From the NCBI GenBank assembly GCA_016490735.1, contig JAEMWC010001429.1, forward strand, positions 62,001-126,000: 64,000 nucleotides of DNA. Direction: 5' to 3'. The position numbers and the translations under genes were made by a program. Shown piece after piece: positions 35,425-46,308 of this stretch. The notes beneath the pieces are model-generated. The model did no database searches and was not told the DNA's origin. It was given only the letters and a program-made list of their open reading frames with translations. This stretch comes from Pachyseris speciosa (taxonomy: Eukaryota; Cnidaria; Anthozoa; Scleractinia; Pachyseridae). Every line of letters begins with the position of its first letter. Position 1 is the first letter of the stretch.

Positions 35425-38400
35425 GCCAGTTCCTGCTGCGCGTAAGCGAACGGTTTTAACGCCGCGAGAGAAAGGACCAGCTAGGGTGTTTAGTTCAACA
35501 AGAGAACAAAGAAAAAATACAACAAAATTTTACGCAACGAAGAGTTTAATCGTTTTTATTTAACCAACAGTTTGAAAAAATTAAATTTCACCAAGGGAAA
35601 CCAAAACGGTCGGGGGAGACAGAAGAGCAAAGGTTTTCAAGACTTTTTGACCCATATCCTCCAACTCGGCCTTCATCAAATGCCCCTAAACCACAAAGCA
35701 ACATTAAACTGATTAATACAGTGTTTGGTCCGCATTATAAAGAATCAAACTATAAAGGTAACGACCGACGGTATAAAGGACGTCGTTATGTACAAATAAA
35801 ATACGATGAGGACACTGATGATTTATACACCGATTTGACTAACCAATACATGGAAGACATAGAACAAGTTGCAAGAAACACATTTTACCTTCGTTATACA
35901 TATGCATATTGGATTAGAAACACTGAAAATAATGCTGTGATACTGCTATATTCCAGTGATCCAGAAAAAACAAAATGGTTTAATCAACTTTATGACGCTG
36001 AAGAGTGGCTGAGTAAAACGGAAAAAAAGAGATTTGAAGAACCTGGCAAATATAACAGTGATGAGGGGAGTGGTGGGAGTTGGGTGTTTGACAAATTTGA
36101 GGCTGTTTGGATAAAAATAATTTTTACACCTCAACCTTTATTGGGAACAGGGCCGTTGCCTGATTGGCTTCGTGGATTGGCGAGAGGAAGGCACGGGATT
36201 GTGTGTTTGGACACATGTCAAGACAACCTGTGTTTGTGGAGATGTTTGGCTGTGCACCAAGGGGCGAGATACGAAAGATGTTGCCAAAAGGCTCGAGAGT
36301 TGGCGCAAAGTTTTTATCAACTTGAAAAACCTCCGCGCGACTGTGAAAGAACATCGCTTAACGATTTGGAAAAGGTTAAACAACATTTTAACCGCGGAAA
36401 ACCCGCAGCAAATTGGTTGGGTATTGGTGTTAATGAGCCTGAAAAGAATGGTGACCAAATTAGATGGGCCCTCACAAGAAACCCAAATCAAACACTTAAA
36501 AACATTTTAACCAGTGGGGTTTATGAAGGACATGCGTTTATTGTTAAGAAATTGAAACCCTGGGGCAAAACTACATTTGTCAACATTGTCGATCAAGATT
36601 TACACAAGCATGCAGTTTGCAGCGGCATGTTGTGACATGTTCCCGAGGAGAAACCGTTATTTCCTGCCCCCCCCAAAAAATCGGAAAACCGCAAACCGCT
36701 TTTGAAAAGGCTTTCTATCCTTAAAGCAAACAAGCATCCCCTGAATCAATACGTTGGTTGGAAATACAAGTCCGCGAAAGAAACATGCACATACACCACG
36801 CCAGATGCGGGCATAGAGGAGAAGCGTATCTTTTGGGGCACCCGGTTGACGGTTATCACATTCCGAGCAAAACCGTTTTTCAATACCACGGGTGTTATTG
36901 GCATGGGTGTCCACGGTGTTTTCCAGATCGTAACACGAAAATAACTAACACATGAAAAACAAGAATGGAGTTATTCCAAAACACGCTTTTCCGAACAAAT
37001 AAACTGAGGGAGGCGGGGTTTACAGTGGTTGAAGTATGGGCATGCCAGGTTAACCAAACAGACGAGCCCCTTCCGCCAACCTGGACGCGAACGTATCCCC
37101 ACGCAATGTTGTTTGACTTTGAGGCTTACGGCGACAAAACCGCAAGAAAAGAACCCTCACCCACACTTCGCATTGATAACGTCCATAAACCAATCTGTTT
37201 CTCGATTGGCGACACTCTGGAACGTGAACCCACGCATATTTGCGACAAAAACCCGAAAGAGCTAATTCGCAAGTTTGTGGCAGAGGTGGTTAGAAGGGGG
37301 GCAAATATTCGAAACGAGGCGCGGAAAATGTTTTGGCCTGAAACTTACCCTTTACTTCCCAAGAAACAACAAGCGCTGATTGCGGGTTGGTGTAATGACG
37401 TGCCTGTGTTGGGATTTAACTCGGGGCGTTACGATTTAAATCTCATTAAAGAACATTTGGCGGGGTTCTTTGCCGACACAGCAAGGCATGTAAAAGTCGC
37501 TAAACACGCGAACAAGGTCATGTACATGCTCCCCCAGGGTTTCGTTTTCTTGACATAATAAACTATCTGGGGCCAGGAACAAGCTACGACAGTTGGGTAA
37601 AGGCGTATGGATGTGAAAGCACCAAGTCTTGGTTTCCTTATGAGTGGTTCGATAGCCCGGAAAAGCTAGATCACCCAGGTTTGCCAGACCACCCAGAATG
37701 GTATTCAACCCTGAAAAGCGAGTGGATATTAACCCCCGACGAATGGCGGAGCTGTGTGAAAACGTTCGAATTGGAAGGAATGAAGACATTTGCAGACTGG
37801 TTGCGCTATTACAATAATCTTGACGTTGGGCCGGGGTTGGAAGCATTGGAAAAAATGCGGGCGTTTTACACTGAAAAGGGGATTGACATTTTGAAAGACG
37901 CCGTCAGCATCCCAGGAGTAAGCCAGCATTACCTGTTGCGAGGAGCAATCGAGCGTGGGGCCTCGCTGTTTGCACCAAGCAAAGAAGCGTATGATATGTT
38001 GAAAGGGGCGGTAGTTGGCGGGCCAAGTTTGGTGTTCACAAGATATCACGAAGCGGGTGTGAAAGGAATAAGGTCCCACCAAAACCAACCCAGCAAACCT
38101 TGCTAAAAGATTTTGGGGTACGACGCCAACGCTCTGTATTTGTCAACAATGCTGCAAGACATGCCATGCGGTCAAGAAAAAATTACGCAAGCCCCGGATG
38201 TTAAGAAAATTTATTCGAAACTTGCGAAAGGGTTGGTGGTTTGGATTTGCAGAAGTTGACATTGAAGTGCCTGAAGCTTTGCGCCCCAAGTTTGAAGAAA
38301 CGTGCCCACTTTTCATTAACAAACAAGTGCCAGATCGCGCCGTGCCGGGGCACATGATGGAATACCTTAAAAACACAGGCAGGAACCGGGGCGATGGAAG

Positions 38401-39593
38401 GAAGTTGGTGGGCGCGTTAGTGGCCGAGAAAATGTTGGTGTATGCTCCAATACTTCGTTGGTACATTGATCACGGGCTGGTGATTACCGCCGTCCACCGA
38501 ACAATTGATTACCAACCGAAGAAGATATTTACCTGGTTTGTGGAGCAAGTGACAGAGGCGCGCCGAACAGGCGACACAGACAAAACCAAAGCTTTGCTGG
38601 CAGATGTGTTCAAACTGCTGGGCAACAGCGCTTACGGTAAAATGATTGAAGCCGTGGAGCGCCAAACAAACGTCTGCTTCACAAAGGATGAAAAGGTGGT
38701 TGACAGGGCCTTACGAAGCGCATTTTTCTCTGATCTTGAAGAAATTGGAGACGCTTACCAGCTGGAAAGTCGGAAACACAAAATTGAAATTAACAGACCA
38801 TTTCAAGTTGGAATTGCGGTTTACCAACTTGCCAAACTCAGGATGCTGGAGTTTTATTACGACTTTTTGGACAAGTATGTGGACCGTAGCGATTTTGAGT
38901 TAATTCAGATGGACACAGACAGTTGCTACATGGCTGTATCGGCAGACACACTTGCGGACGCAGTCAAACCCGAGATGAAAGCGCAGTTTGAGGCAGAAAA
39001 AAATAAATGGCTTGCCTGGGACAATTGGGGCGGCCGCACCCCAGGACTGTTCAAGCTGGAGTGTGAAGGCAGCCGAATAATTGCCCTTTGCTCGAAATGT
39101 TACTTTTGTTGACAAGGAAGGGGATAAAAGCAAGTTTAGCACAAAAGGAATGAACCAGAGGCAGAACGCCATCAGGTGGGAACATCAACAGGGGGCACTC
39201 AACGGACACAAAGACATGGCAACAAACAAGGGTTTCCGAATGAGAGAGGGAAGAATGGTCACTTACACACAACAAAAACTGGGCTTGAGCGCCTTTTATA
39301 TGACAAAAGGTGGGTGCTGCCGGACGGAATTCACACCGAGCCAATTGAATATCACTTGTAATATGAAAAGCTTCGGCAAGATGATACCGGTTTGCGAAGG
39401 GATTATTGCAAAAATTGTTGTGAGCTCAAAGTGCCCAGAATTTAACGGCGCTTGCTTGCAATGTTTGCAAACGGGAAAAATTCACATATTTGATTTGCCG
39501 GTGGAAAGCTATTATAAAACGTATCACGAAATTGTTCCCACCAGCTATTACCTGAGAAGAAGCTGGGTAAAAAAGAATGTTAAGCGGGTTTAG
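35372..39593 (+). pseudogene. polB: Polinton family-B DNA polymerase (protein-primed type), frameshifted
   Basis: The start codon lies in the TIR behind a TATA-type motif. Fragments follow in shifting frames: 35,372-35,563, about 35,580-36,635, about 36,660-36,955, 36,965-37,558, about 37,560-38,106, about 38,107-39,112 and 39,081-39,593. An N-terminal region (36,160-36,620) has DNLCLWR and, later, GHAFIV, spaced like an OTU-type Cys/His pair. A FQYHGCYWHGC motif follows at about 36,870. Exonuclease motifs FDFEAYGD (about 37,108) and NSGRYDLN (about 37,418), polymerase motif A (YDANALYLS, about 38,120), motif B (KLLGNSAYGK, about 38,610) and motif C (QMDTDS, about 38,908) are all readable. 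At least six frameshifts, few in-frame stops. Family role: genome replication. The 3' end overlaps the convergent integrase gene. Confidence 0.93.
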
Positions 39594-40582
39594 CAGGGGG
39601 AAGTTCAGTGTTTGGCGGAACAACCATTAACTCCTCTCGCACGAAGCTGCGTTTTGGCCCGCTGCCCATTTCAGGGTCGGCAAGCCAATACATCACCGGT
39701 TGTTCAGGTTTAATCATAATGCGCGCAACCTCAAAAATTTCAACGACCAAATGGGATCTGTTGCTCTACGTGTGCCCCCTTCCAACTCGCCGGGTTGGTA
39801 CAGATAGCGCACTTCCGTTCTTGCGGGGAGTGTTTTTTCGGCCATTCCAACGGGTCGGGAATAAAAAGTTGCGGGGCGGGCAGACACATATTGTTTTTGG
39901 ATGGCCACTGCGGGTTTCAAACCAGTCAGCCGAGTGGTTTGGTTATTAATTGCAGCGACAACGCGGGGAAGCCTTGTCACCCATTCAACCGCTCGATCCC
40001 CTTCTGCCAACCGAATTTCAACCGCGTCTTGCTGTCGGAACAGGCGCTCTGCCAGAGTTCTATTGAATCGTTCCACAATCGCCTGGTCGCGATGCACCTC
40101 CACATGCCCGCGGCGAATGGATGTTCCATGTTTCTCCATTTCCCTGGAAACCGCGCCCATGAACTCCCGCCCCGGGTCTACCTGAAGCAACTTTGGCCAT
40201 CGAAGCGGCCTGCGTTTGTAAATCTTTTGGAAGGCTTGCACCACTTCGTCAGAATTTTTTGTGGCCAGAGGCTCGGCTGCTTTGAATCGGCTGGCCACAA
40301 CAACCACAGTTAGCGCGTATTTGAAAGTTTTGCGGCCCACCTTGTCGTGCAGCATAAAAAGCAGATCAGCCTGGTGCGCCACATTGGGGTTGGAATGTCA
40401 AACTTCGGGCGGGGAATGTGCCGCGGGGCGGGAAGAAAGACCTGCCAAAGCGCCTGTTTTTGCAGCCATTGTTTGGCGGTGGCTTCCGAAACCTTTGCGA
40501 TTTGGGCCAATTTTTTCACCGCGGCAAAACCTTTCCAGGAACCTTGCGGGCTGTAGTAAAATTTTGAAAGGTGTTGATTCAT
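39580..40582 (-). pseudogene. Polinton retrovirus-like (rve) integrase, frameshifted
   Basis: The start ATG at 40,582 is just downstream (minus sense) of a TATATATA motif shared with the opposite gene. The N-terminal part (to about 40,385) carries a helical Lys-rich region probably corresponding to the zinc/HTH-like N-domain. The core at 39,714-40,382 has the first acidic residue in HQADLLF, then LLQVDPGREF, and E in AIVERFNRTL, giving D, D-x34-E spacing. The usual VD in 'V(D)VASR' is V here. A second frame continues to a TAA at 39,580-39,582 with a MIKPEQPVMYWLAD segment, the expected C-terminal DNA-binding region. Two frameshifts at about 40,385 and 39,735. Family role: insertion with 6-bp TSD, consistent with TCTTAA here. 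Confidence 0.92.
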
Positions 40583-40586
40583 TTTG

Positions 40587-40597
40587 TATATATAAAA
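40587..40597. promoter_or_regulatory. shared divergent TATA motif
   Basis: TATATATAAAA lies between the integrase ATG (40,582, minus) and the zinc-ribbon ORF ATG (40,607, plus). Its symmetry would allow it to serve both directions. Confidence 0.55.
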
Positions 40598-40606
40598 CCA
40601 GAAGAA

Positions 40607-40834
40607 ATGGTGTGGTGCTGTGGGGCAAGAATGAAAGCAGACCAACAAAACTGGGAATACTTTTGTAAAGTGTGTAAACGGGTTGAGGAGCTTGGTATCC
40701 CAACTAAAACAAGGGAAGAGGCGGGATGGGTGGTTGACCCTGTTTCTTACATTAACCTGCGCAACTTTCTTCAAAAACATGAAGAAATAGTGCTCGGTGT
40801 TAGGTGGAGGTTTTTGGCGCGCCTAATTCACTAA
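40607..40834 (+). CDS. small zinc-ribbon-like Polinton ORF
   Basis: 75 codons. The N-terminus MVWCCGARM and the later FCKVCKR give two cysteine pairs that could bind zinc. The rest is polar with a hydrophobic helix. The in-frame region upstream of 40,607 has no ATG with a better context; the TATA motif 10-20 nt upstream supports this start. The end (VRWRFLARLIH) may be the product of a frameshift, since the stop falls in untidy sequence. Product unknown. Divergent from the integrase. Confidence 0.55.
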   Translation: MVWCCGARMKADQQNWEYFCKVCKRVEELGIPTKTREEAGWVVDPVSYINLRNFLQKHEEIVLGVRWRFLARLIH

Positions 40835-40868
40835 TTTAGGAAACACATTCACCCAAAATCTGTGAACT

Positions 40869-41033
40869 ATGCGTGTTTTTTTGTATTATTATTTTCAACA
40901 TCCGAAAAATATGCCAGATTTGCAAAACAGGCAAGAAATTTTAAACAAGTTAGGCGTTATTTTTAGACGAATTAAACCACAAACGAGAAAGAAGGCAAGA
41001 CAATTGTTTGACGAGTGGATTAGTCAGCTGTGA
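40869..41033 (+). CDS. 54-codon basic ORF, possibly the end of the preceding gene
   Basis: ATG to TGA, 54 residues, with a QEILNKLGVIFRRI helix and a TRKKARQLFDEW helix. Its stop overlaps the 3' end of the convergent gene at 41,020 by 14 bp. It is short, but the composition looks coding, and it could be the C-terminal part of the zinc-ribbon ORF separated by a lesion near 40,800-40,860. Confidence 0.4.
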   Translation: MRVFLYYYFQHPKNMPDLQNRQEILNKLGVIFRRIKPQTRKKARQLFDEWISQL

Positions 41034-41538
41034 AACGTTTGGCGTTCTTCACCTGCAGCTTCTCGGGAATTTCCATGCAGTGGTCGGAAACGAAGTCATC
41101 GACCATTTTTAGCTTGTCAAGAACCACCTTTGCATCAAAAGGTTCGCCCCGGAGATAGAACCGGATGGCGTCCAATATTTTTTTGTACTCCACTCGGGCG
41201 AAGCTGGCTTTTTCAGCCTTTCTGTCGTACTTCTTCGCCGTCGCGACAATTTTGACAACAGCACCGAAAGCAGTCAGACTGGCAATGACAGCAGGTTGGA
41301 GAGTAACACCTCCCGCGACAGCTCCAGTCAAAACAGCTTTTCCCGCAACCACGTTGCAAAGCAAGTTTCTGCGTCGAAACATTCGGAAAAGCTTTTCGTA
41401 GCCCCAATGTTTCTTTAGGTAAAAAAGATAGAGACGCTTCAACATATCAACCGTCTCCTTCGGAAGGGCCGGATCGATGTGGTTGAAGTCAAAAATGTTG
41501 AGAGGGGGAGGCGGAGGCTTTCGGTTTGGCAGCGGCAT
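41020..41538 (-). CDS. Polinton protein with hydrophobic segment, unknown function
   Basis: Intact, 172 residues. Proline-rich start (MPLPNRKPPPPPLNIFDF), an aromatic/basic helix (LKRLYLFYLKKHWGYEKLF), a central hydrophobic alanine/glycine-rich stretch (NVVAGKAVLTGAVAGGVTLQ onward, about residues 62-100) that could insert in a membrane, and a charged C-terminus. A GTATAT motif sits 5-10 nt upstream of the ATG. Its location between integrase and fibre genes suggests a virion or assembly role, but this is inference only. One of the few lesion-free genes in the element. Confidence 0.7.
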   Translation of the reverse strand: MPLPNRKPPPPPLNIFDFNHIDPALPKETVDMLKRLYLFYLKKHWGYEKLFRMFRRRNLLCNVVAGKAVLTGAVAGGVTLQPAVIASLTAFGAVVKIVATAKKYDRKAEKASFARVEYKKILDAIRFYLRGEPFDAKVVLDKLKMVDDFVSDHCMEIPEKLQVKNAKRFTAD

Positions 41539-41549
41539 AACCGTATATG

Positions 41550-44380
41550 TTAGTTAACAAGAAATTCGAGTAAAAGTGACAAATCGAAGGGTTTTGAATT
41601 GGAGTGTGAATAGTCGATGTAAAAGAAGCCTTGGTTTAATCGTCGGTTGACGTTAATGGCTGTGACATTTGAAGTTTGGGTGATTGAATGGCGAAGTAAT
41701 GTTCTCGCGCGTGGATTGTTTTCTTGTCTATTAATGAAAACCAGCATTCCAGCCTTGGCGTTTTGAATTATGTGAAAACGTTTGAAATAAAAATTGTTTA
41801 AAACAACCATCTGAACAACCCCATCGATTAAAACACTTTTCAACACATTCCCGTCATGGTTTTGTTTTTCTTCAACGAAGGCGTTGATGAAAAGTGTGTG
41901 TCCAATTATCTGGTTACCATTCAAATGGAGATCGTCACCAAGTTTTGCTTGGTAAATGAGACGCGCCCACATCTGCAAATCACTTACCATCGTCAACTTT
42001 CGACCGGTTTCACCGAACAGTGGTGTGGCTCCACTGTAAACCCATTTTCCACCCAGATCAAGATCTTTTTACATCCTGGTTCTCCTAGAATGGAAATCAA
42101 GAACTTCATGAATTCCATGCCCATTTAAAGTGCCTATGAAATAAAAAATTTTCTTTCGAATTTTTGAAGCTTCTTGTGTCTTGATTACGAAATGACAAAA
42201 GAAATTTGACAACTTCAACTGAAGCCGAATTTTTTCGCCCTCCAAAGAACCTCAAAATGCACTAAATCGTGTCCCTTGGACTGGGAACGAGTCTTTGCTC
42301 AGAACAATGGTGATGACGTAGGAAATGCCACGACACTCGTGTCTTCTGAAGCATTTCCTACGTCACACCTTTGTAATACGATCTTTTGGCCGCGCACAAG
42401 AGAGAGACACTTTTTGGCGCCAAATTTAAAACTTTCGGTTCGATTTATTCCGCGGTGTCAATGTTTTACAGCCTAAAACCTAAATATTAAGAATCAAAAA
42501 ATGATAAACTGTCATATTAGAACAAGAAATTTTTGACTTCATAGGCACTTTAAATCTAATTTTTCGTGCATTTTCAACCGGCCATCATCATCAACTTCGA
42601 ACCCACCCCATTTTTTCCGACCAGGTTGTAGCCATTGGTGTTCAAGTCTGTGTGTAAGACAAGTTGTTCGTTCGAGCTGTCAAATAATATATCGCTTCCA
42701 TTTTTTACTCTTCGTCCATTCAAATTCAAATCAGTTTGCATCACCATTTCCCCATCTTTCGCAAAGAAAACTTGGTCAAACACTGTGGAAGGTACTTTCG
42801 CCACGGTGCCATTTACACCATAGACAACCATACGCCCAGTGGGATTGGGAAATACGGTTTTCCCGTGCAGATCAAGGTAAAGATATTCTCGTTGGCCCGC
42901 CTGTCGTTTTTGGAAGTGCAGTACCGTTTTGACGTAACAAGCGATGGTAGCCGTTGCTTGGAACGTTTTCGAGGTTTGCGCGCCAAATGACAGCGTGTCG
43001 GCAGTTGCATAAACGCTGACATTTCGCATTTCCGGGGCGAAAACTCCACAACAAGTGTATAAAAACCAATTGAGAGTTTAAAAAGGTTGAAGTCAATTCT
43101 GCAACGATATTGTTCAGTTCCATCTTTGTCGTCATCGAGAGTAAATGTGTACGCCGATTGGTTTATTTGGTGAGGAGAGGCTGTGAAGTTCGTAATACTC
43201 TGTACCCTGATGTTATTTTCGCTCGAGAATTCGTCAACATCTTCCATGAAATATTTGAAGGGGTTTTCTTGCGGGCCCGTGCCGGAGGCGTCCACGTGGG
43301 TTAAATCGACATATTTCTTGGTCGCCCCACTACTTGGTGCCACCGGGTCTTTCAAGTTTGCGAGCGTGTTTTCGTGCATGTCAATGTCCCCTCCCATTTG
43401 CCCTCCAGCAAGTGGAAGAAAAGGAGCTTGGTCGACATAAATTTTGTTCGCAACATCTTTGTCGGCCGCTAGTGCCCCAACATTTTCGATTTTGTGGTTG
43501 GCCATCGACAGATCGCCATACATTGCAGTCGAACCATCTCTTCGCAGAAAATAGTCGTCGGCATACCTTTTGGTCGCCGCGTCGTCTGCGTTGGCAGGTG
43601 GGGCAAGATTCACAATGGTATTGTTGTTCATGTTCAGGTCTTTTTGCGCAACCGCACTGAGTTTGGTTCGCAACCCCTCGTCCACATATTTTTTGTTGAC
43701 GGCGTTTTTAGCGGGCGTGCTGTTATTAGCGTCTTTCAAATCTTCGATGGTGTACCCGGCCATGTTAAGATCGCCCAGCGCCGGGTCGGTTCCGTCTCGT
43801 TCCAAACAAAGCGCGATTACAGAGTCGATATAGCTTTTGTTCGTAGCATCGAGGTCATCCTTTGCGTAAACCATGTTGGTGATTAGGTTACGCCCCATGT
43901 TGAGGTCGCCCGTCATTGCGATGCTGCCGTCTTTTTTGAAGTCGCCCGAGCCATCCGAGCTTGTCGGTTCCTGCGGGCCTTGCGGCCTCTGTGCGCTATG
44001 TGGGCCTCTGAGCCCTTGAAGCCCGCGTGGGCCTTCCACCCCGCGGGGGCCGGCATCACCTTTGTCACCCTTGTCGCCTTTGGAACCTTGCACCCCTCGG
44101 GGACCGGCGTCCCCGCGGTCGCCTTTCGGCCCTTGGTTACCCTGTGGCCCTCGCGCGCCGGTTGGCCCATGTAGGCCTTCTTCCCCGTGAGGGCCTTGCG
44201 GGCCTTGAGGCCCCTGAGGGCCGTGCGGGCCAATGGGCCTCTGGGGACCTGCAGGGCCTTGCGGCCAGGATCGCCTTTTCGCCCGTGCGAGCCTTGTGGA
44301 CCCGGCGGTCCAGCAGGTCCTTGGGCTCCGGGAACTGTGCGTTTTGGTGCTCCACTTTCTGGATTGTTGAACGCCCCCAT
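41550..44380 (-). pseudogene. collagen-like fibre / attachment-type structural protein, frameshifted and MITE-interrupted
   Basis: Starts MGAFNNPESGAPKR at 44,380 behind a TATATAT motif. About 130 residues of Gly-X-Y collagen repeats follow (to about 43,960, with one frameshift near 44,265). Then come five to six repeats of a unit of the type G-D-L-N-M-x4-I-x-N-L...DAATKxYVD (43,930-43,300), like the trimeric shafts of phage tail fibres. After that is a beta-rich head region down to 42,580, further DLxxNGxxV repeats, then the MITE at 42,129-42,549, and a C-terminal region (42,128-41,550) ending FDLSLLLEFLVN. Frameshifts near 43,030, 42,610 and 42,060. The layout suggests a trimeric virion fibre. 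No receptor is implied. Confidence 0.75.
42129..42549. mobile_element. TTAA-type MITE inside the fibre gene
   Basis: AGTGCCTATGAA ends, inverted, with TTAA at 42,125-42,128 and 42,550-42,553. The interior contains a second inverted pair (GGAAATGC..GTG around 42,317-42,368). The TTAA duplication suggests a piggyBac- or Kolobok-type mobiliser. It separates the head region of the fibre gene from its C-terminus. Confidence 0.85.
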
Positions 44381-44454
44381 TTCGGTTCTATATATCATCA
44401 GAAAAACTCCTCCAGCCGGCCCGCCTATTGGAGAAAGAGGGGTGGTGTTGGTAC

Positions 44455-44799
44455 ATGGCAAGTCTGTGCCTGCACGAGATGGAAACAAAGACCGCTCAGC
44501 TGAAAGAGCTGGGCTACAGGGTGCATAAAAAATGGGAAAACACCGTTTGGTGTTTCGAAGAGGGGGAAGACAAATGTAAACAAATTGAGAAAATCGTCGA
44601 CCATAGTATTAACGTGTGGAATGAACGTCAAAAAGTTTATAGCGAACCATACGAGTTACAACGTTTGTTTAAGAATTTGACAGCCCATCTGGAACGCTTC
44701 CCCCAGGTAGACACTGAAAGCCGACGGGCGCGGCTTTCAAAAATCCGCGCCAAACTGAAAAGATTAAACGCAGAGATGGTGAAATACCTCGAAGAATGA
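44455..44799 (+). CDS. coiled-coil Polinton ORF of unknown function
   Basis: 114 residues from ATG at 44,455 (or 106 from ATG 44,479). Highly charged and helical, with heptad-like stretches (ETKTAQLKELGYRVHKKW; RARLSKIRAKLKRLNAEMVK). It is antisense-adjacent to the fibre start and convergent with the ATPase gene, 2 nt from its end. It lacks an obvious TATA motif immediately upstream, apart from the one at 44,388-44,396 used by the fibre gene. No family recognised. Confidence 0.6.
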   Translation: MASLCLHEMETKTAQLKELGYRVHKKWENTVWCFEEGEDKCKQIEKIVDHSINVWNERQKVYSEPYELQRLFKNLTAHLERFPQVDTESRRARLSKIRAKLKRLNAEMVKYLEE

Positions 44800-44801
44800 A
44801 C

Positions 44802-45433
44802 TTAAATCGGTTCGTCAAAATTTCTTTTCATTAATTTCCGGGGTTTGTCGTAGTAAAGGAACGAAAACTTCTTGTCGGTGGCGCGGTTCAACAGGCTGGG
44901 GTCGACCCCCAGCTCGTCGGCGATGTGTTTGTTCTCCCTGGGGAGAAAGCTGAAAAGACAAAAATGGCTGCAGCTGTTCCGGATGTTTTTGGGGACCTTG
45001 TAGTAGGTTTTGGACAAGTAAATGACGCTGCAGTTCCTGTGCCGGCCGTTAATAAAATAGTTGATGAAGTCGTTCTGGTTTTTTTCGCAAACCAAGTCGT
45101 CAAACACGACGATTTTTTGGTTGTCAGGCGCGAGTTCTTTCAACGGGATTATTTCATCGCTGGGCGCTTCAATGACGTCGTACCCCACCTTGGGGTCGAT
45201 GTTTTCGTCAAAGTCCCGCAAAAGCACCTGGTACTTGTTTTGGTGAAGATTCTTGGAAAAAAAATTTTGTCGAACTCCAACAGCTCGTAGAGCATTTGGA
45301 GCAGGATATTCGTGTTGCCCGAATTGCTGGGCCCGCAGATCAACATCCGGAAAACGTCGTCAGGCATGGCCGGATGCCCCTGCCGGAAACCATTCGTGGC
45401 GGAAAAGCCAGAATCATAGTTTGGGATTTTCAT
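44802..45433 (-). pseudogene. FtsK/HerA-type genome-packaging ATPase, frameshifted
   Basis: Two overlapping frames. 45,433 to about 45,255 contains MLICGPSNSGNTN, a Walker A P-loop whose invariant Lys is Asn (codon AAC). About 45,245 to 44,802 contains the Walker B strand KIVVFDDLV, followed by the ILSK/TY-type sensor segment (VIYLSKTYYKVPKNIRN) seen in Polinton ATPases. The break is near 45,250 at a run of eight A. Family role: pumping DNA into capsids. As written, the protein would lack both an intact frame and the P-loop lysine. The start faces the proline-rich gene across a shared TATATAA. Confidence 0.9.
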
Positions 45434-45437
45434 TTTC

Positions 45438-45444
45438 TATATAA
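45438..45444. promoter_or_regulatory. shared divergent TATA motif
   Basis: TATATAA lies between the ATPase ATG (45,433, minus) and the ATG at 45,444 (plus). Only 10 bp separate the two start codons, leaving no room for ordinary 5' UTRs if this is a TATA box. Confidence 0.5.
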
Positions 45445-46264
45445 TGTCCTTGAAAAAATGGCAAGAGAGGGCAGCAGCGGAGGCCGAGGTCGAGATACAG
45501 GAGAATGAAATCCTCCGGAAACACAAAACACACAAAATTGCCAAAAAGTTCGGCCAGGTCGAGGCGGAAAAGCTTTTCGAACCAATCACGAGCAAGATGG
45601 ACAGGGGTTTGGAGCCCCCCGCGCCGGAGGTGGAAGGCCCTGACTACGACATGGACGAGTTCGACCCAGTCAATCCGTTTGGTTGGGAAGATTTCAGGCC
45701 GGAGGCCCCAACACCTCCTCCATCACCAATCGAGGAAGAGGAAGAAGAGTTTCCCCTCCCTCCATCCCCCGAAGAAGAGCTTCCCCTCCCAGAAGAGGAG
45801 GCAGCCGGCCCGCCTCTCCCACCACCCCCACCTCCGCGCCAAATGCGGGAACAACCAGAAGCGCCGGAGTTTCTCGAAAAGCGTGCCGAATCGAACAGGC
45901 TGCGCTCGCTCAGTAGCCTCATCACGAAAATGAAACACAAACCGAACCCCGCTGAAGAAACAGTGAAAGACCCCAACTCGCCGTTGTACGGTCTGTCTTT
46001 GGCGGATCTTGAACAGGAAAAAGGCGCGATTCTTGAAAGCAGACAACAACGGGGGTTTCGCCACAGCAACTGCAAACGGGGAAAAGAACGCTGAAACCAA
46101 CCCCTCCGAAAAAGACGAGAGTCCGGCCCATCACTGATTGGGAACAAGCCATTTTGTCCCGCCGGCCTTCGATCGAGGTGCCAGAAGAGGAGGAGCAAGA
46201 ATGGGAAACGGAAGGTTCTGGCTTTGAAGCCGCCGCCGAAAAAATGATCAACCAGTTGTATGTG

Positions 46265-46308
<44 letters not shown>

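Noticed and set aside
39795..40313. 172-codon plus-strand ORF
   Set aside because: Antisense of the integrase core.
44027..44503. 158-codon plus-strand ORF
   Set aside because: It is the antisense of the GC-rich collagen repeats of the fibre gene.
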